A stretch of 7,248 nucleotides of DNA, taken from Spirochaetaceae bacterium. Its GTDB lineage: Bacteria > Spirochaetota > Spirochaetia > Treponematales > Breznakiellaceae. The notes below the pieces were generated by a model, which ran no database searches, had not been told where the DNA came from, and was given only the letters and a program-made list of their open reading frames with translations. Location of the stretch: positions 1 through 7,248 of the forward strand of contig JAIRSS010000079.1 of assembly GCA_031255315.1 (NCBI GenBank). The letters run 5' to 3'. The first letter of the stretch is position 1; the number at the start of each line of letters is the position of its first letter. A program made the position numbers and the translations under genes. This document shows positions 5,381 to 7,248 of the stretch, piece after piece.

Positions 5381-6670
5381 ATGGAAGCGGTTTTTGTAAA
5401 TGGAATTTTACAGCTCAAGTTCGACATCCTCCAAGCGGCGGCGCTGGGCGCCATAATGTATTACTGGGGCGTCTGGATCCGGTCAAAGATTCCGGCGCTG
5501 ACGCGCCTGTCCATTCCGGCGCCCGCGGTCGGGGGCCTGCCGGTTGCCGTCATCGCGGCAGTCCTGCAAGCCAACGGGATCGTTCACTTCGTCTTTGACA
5601 GTACGCTGCAACAGGTCTTCATGACCTGCTTTTTTTGTACCGTTGGAATGAACGCCAGCTATAAACTGGTGTTGAAAGGGGGCCTTATGGTCCTTGCCTT
5701 CTGGGGCGTCTCCACTGTGGTTTCGATTGTCCAAAATGCCGCGGGTATTCCCATAGCCCAGACCTTCGGCTTGAGCCCTCTCATGGGCATCATCGGGGGT
5801 TCGGTCCCCATGATCGGCGGACTGGGCACCGCCGGCGCTTTCGGCGCTTTGTTTGAAGATGAGTACGGTATACAAGGCGCTTTGAGCGCCGGCATCGCCT
5901 GCGCCACCTTCGGTATGGTCGCCGGTTCTCTGGTAGGGGGACCCTTGGGAGAATGGATCATCAAGTTTCATAAAATTAAAACTCCGAACACCATGAAGAC
6001 TCTTAATCTCATTGATACCGAAGCGGAACAGGAAGCGGTGTTGGAAGAGATTGGGACCATGGCGAAGGAAGCGCCGCCGATGGACGTAGCGGACGAAGAG
6101 GACAAAATATCGGGTCCGCACCTGATGAAGAACCTGGCCTGGGTGCTGGTGGCCACCGGCGTCGGCTCGGCGCTGACGAACTACCTGAAGCAGATCGGTA
6201 TTACCCTGCCTTCCTACATGGGTGCGATGCTCATTGCGATCATCATCCGCAATATTGGCGATAAATCCGGTAAATACGCCATAGACTCCAAAGCTATCGG
6301 CATGATCGGCGATATAACCCTGGCGCTGTTCATCACCATGGCGATTAACTCCCTACAGCTTTGGCAGCTTATCAACCTAGCGATACCCCTGCTAGTATTG
6401 ATGGTGGTCCAGGTAGCCCTCATCTTGGTAATCGCCTATTTCCTGGTGTTCCGGCTCTTCGGCAAGAATTACGATTCGGCGGTCATGGCAAGCGGCCTCT
6501 GCGGATTCGGCCTTGGCGCGACCCCGAACGCCCTGGTCTGTATGCAGGCCATAACCAGCAAATACGGCCATTCTGAACGGGCTTTTTTCGTTGTACCCAT
6601 TGTCGGTTCCTTCCTGGTGGATATAACCAACGCCAGTATCATATCCATCATGGTCGGACTTTTCAGGTAG
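5381..6670 (+). CDS. gltS: Sodium/glutamate symporter GltS (ESS family)
   Basis: This 429-residue inner-membrane protein takes up glutamate with sodium. It has the two-halves layout of the family: an N-terminal set of helices with SIPAPAVGGLPVA (44-56) and the re-entrant loop motif GGLGTAGAFG (146-155), a hydrophilic central loop, and a C-terminal half with the matching motif GFGLGATPNA (375-384). The two GGxG/GFGxG-type motifs in opposite halves are the mark of the inverted-topology ESS fold. The central loop (about 200-250) is strongly acidic and somewhat longer than in Escherichia coli GltS (401 residues in total), which accounts for much of the extra length. The start is well supported by AGGAG 7 nt upstream. 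The gene diverges from the methyltransferase gene, has its own promoter region, and is followed by a terminator-like hairpin, so it is likely monocistronic. Strict glutamate specificity is the family default and cannot be proved here. Confidence 0.94.
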   Translation: MEAVFVNGILQLKFDILQAAALGAIMYYWGVWIRSKIPALTRLSIPAPAVGGLPVAVIAAVLQANGIVHFVFDSTLQQVFMTCFFCTVGMNASYKLVLKGGLMVLAFWGVSTVVSIVQNAAGIPIAQTFGLSPLMGIIGGSVPMIGGLGTAGAFGALFEDEYGIQGALSAGIACATFGMVAGSLVGGPLGEWIIKFHKIKTPNTMKTLNLIDTEAEQEAVLEEIGTMAKEAPPMDVADEEDKISGPHLMKNLAWVLVATGVGSALTNYLKQIGITLPSYMGAMLIAIIIRNIGDKSGKYAIDSKAIGMIGDITLALFITMAINSLQLWQLINLAIPLLVLMVVQVALILVIAYFLVFRLFGKNYDSAVMASGLCGFGLGATPNALVCMQAITSKYGHSERAFFVVPIVGSFLVDITNASIISIMVGLFR

Positions 6671-6687
6671 GGCCTCATTCCCGCACG

Positions 6688-6714
6688 GGTATCCCCCGTT
6701 TTTCCCGGGATACC
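6688..6714 (+). terminator. Terminator-like hairpin downstream of gltS
   Basis: GGTATCCC (6688-6695) pairs perfectly with GGGATACC (6707-6714) around an 11-nt loop, 17 bp after the gltS stop. The following sequence (GCG then TTCTTTCT) is T-rich but not a clean T-run, so termination is likely but may be incomplete. Confidence 0.5.
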
Positions 6715-6931
6715 GCGTTCTTTCTATGAGTTCTATGTGAGAATTGCATTGCTGGGAGTTTGCTTGGATTAAAAGGCAGGGATGAGGTCCGCAGAGTAAT
6801 CGGATTAACACAGATCTTTCGTATTGAAGCGGTTCCAATCCGGATAACCCGAACTTCGTGCATACCCCCGGGATGTTCCCCCGGAATTCCCGCCCCTCTC
6901 AACAGTTTGATTCGCAGCGAAGGGTTTCATA

Positions 6932-6966
6932 CCCCGCCGAACCGCGGGTTCGACTTCAGGGCGGGG
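6932..6966. repeat. Nested palindrome, REP-like candidate
   Basis: The outer arms CCCCGCC (6932-6938) and GGCGGGG (6960-6966) pair perfectly. Inside them, starting at the next base, GAACC-GCG-GGTTC (6939-6951) is a second perfect hairpin with a 3-nt loop. The flanks read TTTCATA on the left and TTGTTGATTT on the right. The pattern of a CCCCGC-type stem with such flanks resembles dispersed palindromic repeats seen in many bacterial genomes, but copy number cannot be judged from one window. Confidence 0.45.
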
Positions 6967-7003
6967 TTGTTGATTTGTGGGTGTGATGAATAAAATGGGT
7001 AAT

Positions 7004-7022
7004 CCCCCGGCTTTGCCGGGGG
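7004..7022. repeat. Perfect GC hairpin, terminator or palindromic repeat
   Basis: CCCCCGGC (7004-7011) pairs perfectly with GCCGGGGG (7015-7022) around a TTT loop. On the plus strand it is followed by TATTTGA; on the minus strand by ATTACCCATTTTATT. Being 109 bp past the parB stop in the direction of parB transcription, it could end parB mRNA, but the T-runs are imperfect. Its 8-bp all-GC stem also suits a dispersed repeat unit linked to the nested palindrome 37 bp to its left. Confidence 0.5.
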
Positions 7023-7031
7023 TATTTGACT

Positions 7032-7054
7032 ACCCGGGCTTTTCGTATCCGGGT
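7032..7054 (+). terminator. Weak T-tailed hairpin
   Basis: ACCCGG (7032-7037) pairs with CCGGGT (7049-7054) around an 11-nt loop; the second arm runs directly into TTT then CCGTT. On the plus strand this has the layout of a weak intrinsic terminator and could stop read-through from gltS into the antisense of parB. The stem is short, so confidence is low. Confidence 0.3.
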
Positions 7055-7130
7055 TTTCCGTTCCGGCAAAGGATGAAGTTTCGCCGGGCCGCTCAGAGAG
7101 TCCGGCTCTTTCCTTCTGTATCCGCCTCCC

Positions 7131-7248
7131 CTACCTCGCCTTTTTCAGAATTTCCAGCAGCCTGTCCAGGTCTTCCATAGAATAATAATCAATGTGAATT
7201 TTGCCCTTTTTCAGACTCCCGTCAATGATAACCTTAGTGCCCAGGGCG
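7131..7248 (-). CDS. parB: Chromosome-partitioning protein ParB, C-terminal end (5' part outside window)
   Basis: These are the last 38 codons of a gene entering from the right edge, ending in TAG at 7133-7131. The peptide contains LGTKVIIDGSLKKGKIHIDY followed directly by YSMEDLDRLLEILKKAR. This is the characteristic C-terminal dimerisation segment of Spo0J/ParB proteins: LGT-V-I, a KKGKI strand, then YYS and an amphipathic leucine-rich helix. ParB binds centromere-like parS sites and is a CTP-dependent DNA clamp that works with ParA in origin segregation. The CTPase and DNA-binding domains lie outside the window, as would any parA upstream of it. No parS-like 16-bp palindrome was recognised here. 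The identification rests on a short segment, but the motif is distinctive. Confidence 0.88.
   Translation of the reverse strand, partial: ALGTKVIIDGSLKKGKIHIDYYSMEDLDRLLEILKKAR

Larger units (their letters stand above)
6715..7130. other. Gene-free, palindrome-rich stretch between gltS and parB
   Basis: No supportable gene was found in these 416 bp. Open frames here lack family signals and ribosome binding sites. The right half contains several strong hairpins in a row: a weak CCGGG/CCCGG pair at 6868-6884, the nested palindrome at 6932-6966, the hairpin at 7004-7022, a T-tailed hairpin at 7032-7054, and GCCGG (7083-7087) with CCGGC (7102-7106) followed by a pyrimidine-rich run on the plus strand. 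Both gltS and parB transcripts end into this region, so bidirectional termination is one role; a dispersed palindromic repeat is another. Confidence 0.5.

Noticed and set aside
5483..6121. Long minus-strand open frame (212 codons) opposite gltS
   Set aside because: It lies wholly inside the well-supported gltS gene, its product is a low-complexity His/Arg/Gly-rich peptide with no family motif, and it is explained by GC-rich third positions of gltS.
6831..6841. GGTTCCAATCC resembles a tRNA T-arm
   Set aside because: The base after TTC should be a purine, and no matching acceptor, D or anticodon arms are found at the right distances on either strand.
6760..6993. 77-codon plus-strand open frame after gltS
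   Set aside because: It runs through the palindromes at 6868-6884 and 6932-6966, has a Pro/Ile/Arg composition unlike its neighbours and shows no convincing ribosome binding site.
1..7248. CRISPR array, insertion sequence, prophage or toxin-antitoxin pair
   Set aside because: I saw no regularly spaced repeats, transposase or phage motifs, and no paired small genes; the seven genes look like ordinary chromosomal genes.

Overview
This 7.2 kb window is bacterial chromosomal DNA with moderately high GC and the gene density of a core genome. It holds seven protein genes, two of them cut by the window edges. An outer-membrane or peptidoglycan protein of the RlpA/SPOR type points to a Gram-negative-type envelope. 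The mix of ClpS/ClpA, a corrinoid-type methyl-THF methyltransferase, a sodium/glutamate symporter and ParB is compatible with a host-associated anaerobe. A spirochaete of the Treponema group is my best guess, but this is inference from general resemblance and not from a marker gene.

Layout, left to right: (1) On the minus strand, clpS (1013-1324) followed by the first 315 codons of clpA (947 down to the left edge) form the classic adaptor plus AAA+ unfoldase operon for regulated proteolysis. (2) Diverging from clpS is a plus-strand transporter of the dicarboxylate/amino-acid:cation symporter fold (1458-2726) in which most of the canonical ligand- and sodium-binding motifs are replaced. (3) A 352-bp gene-free stretch (2727-3078) ends in a good promoter for (4) an RlpA-like exported protein (3079-4122) with signal peptide, double-psi beta-barrel, long Pro/Ala linker containing a 60-bp tandem duplication, and a C-terminal SPOR domain. 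(5) Convergent to it is a methyltetrahydrofolate:corrinoid methyltransferase (5085-4288, minus) with its own promoter. (6) Diverging from that gene is gltS (5381-6670, plus), preceded by an inverted repeat in its promoter region. (7) A 460-bp gene-free stretch (6671-7130) carries a terminator-like hairpin and a cluster of strong palindromes. (8) The last 38 codons of parB enter from the right edge on the minus strand.

The genes are mostly independent transcription units; only clpS-clpA is a clear functional pair. The two transporters and the methyltransferase hint at uptake of amino or dicarboxylic acids and at one-carbon metabolism. No corrinoid protein or substrate-specific methyltransferase lies next to the methyltransferase here, so its pathway cannot be fixed from this window. 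I found no insertion sequence, prophage, CRISPR array, rRNA or tRNA, and no convincing new multi-gene system. The most interesting items are the motif-poor symporter, the palindrome cluster before parB, and the regulatory-looking inverted repeats at clpS and gltS.
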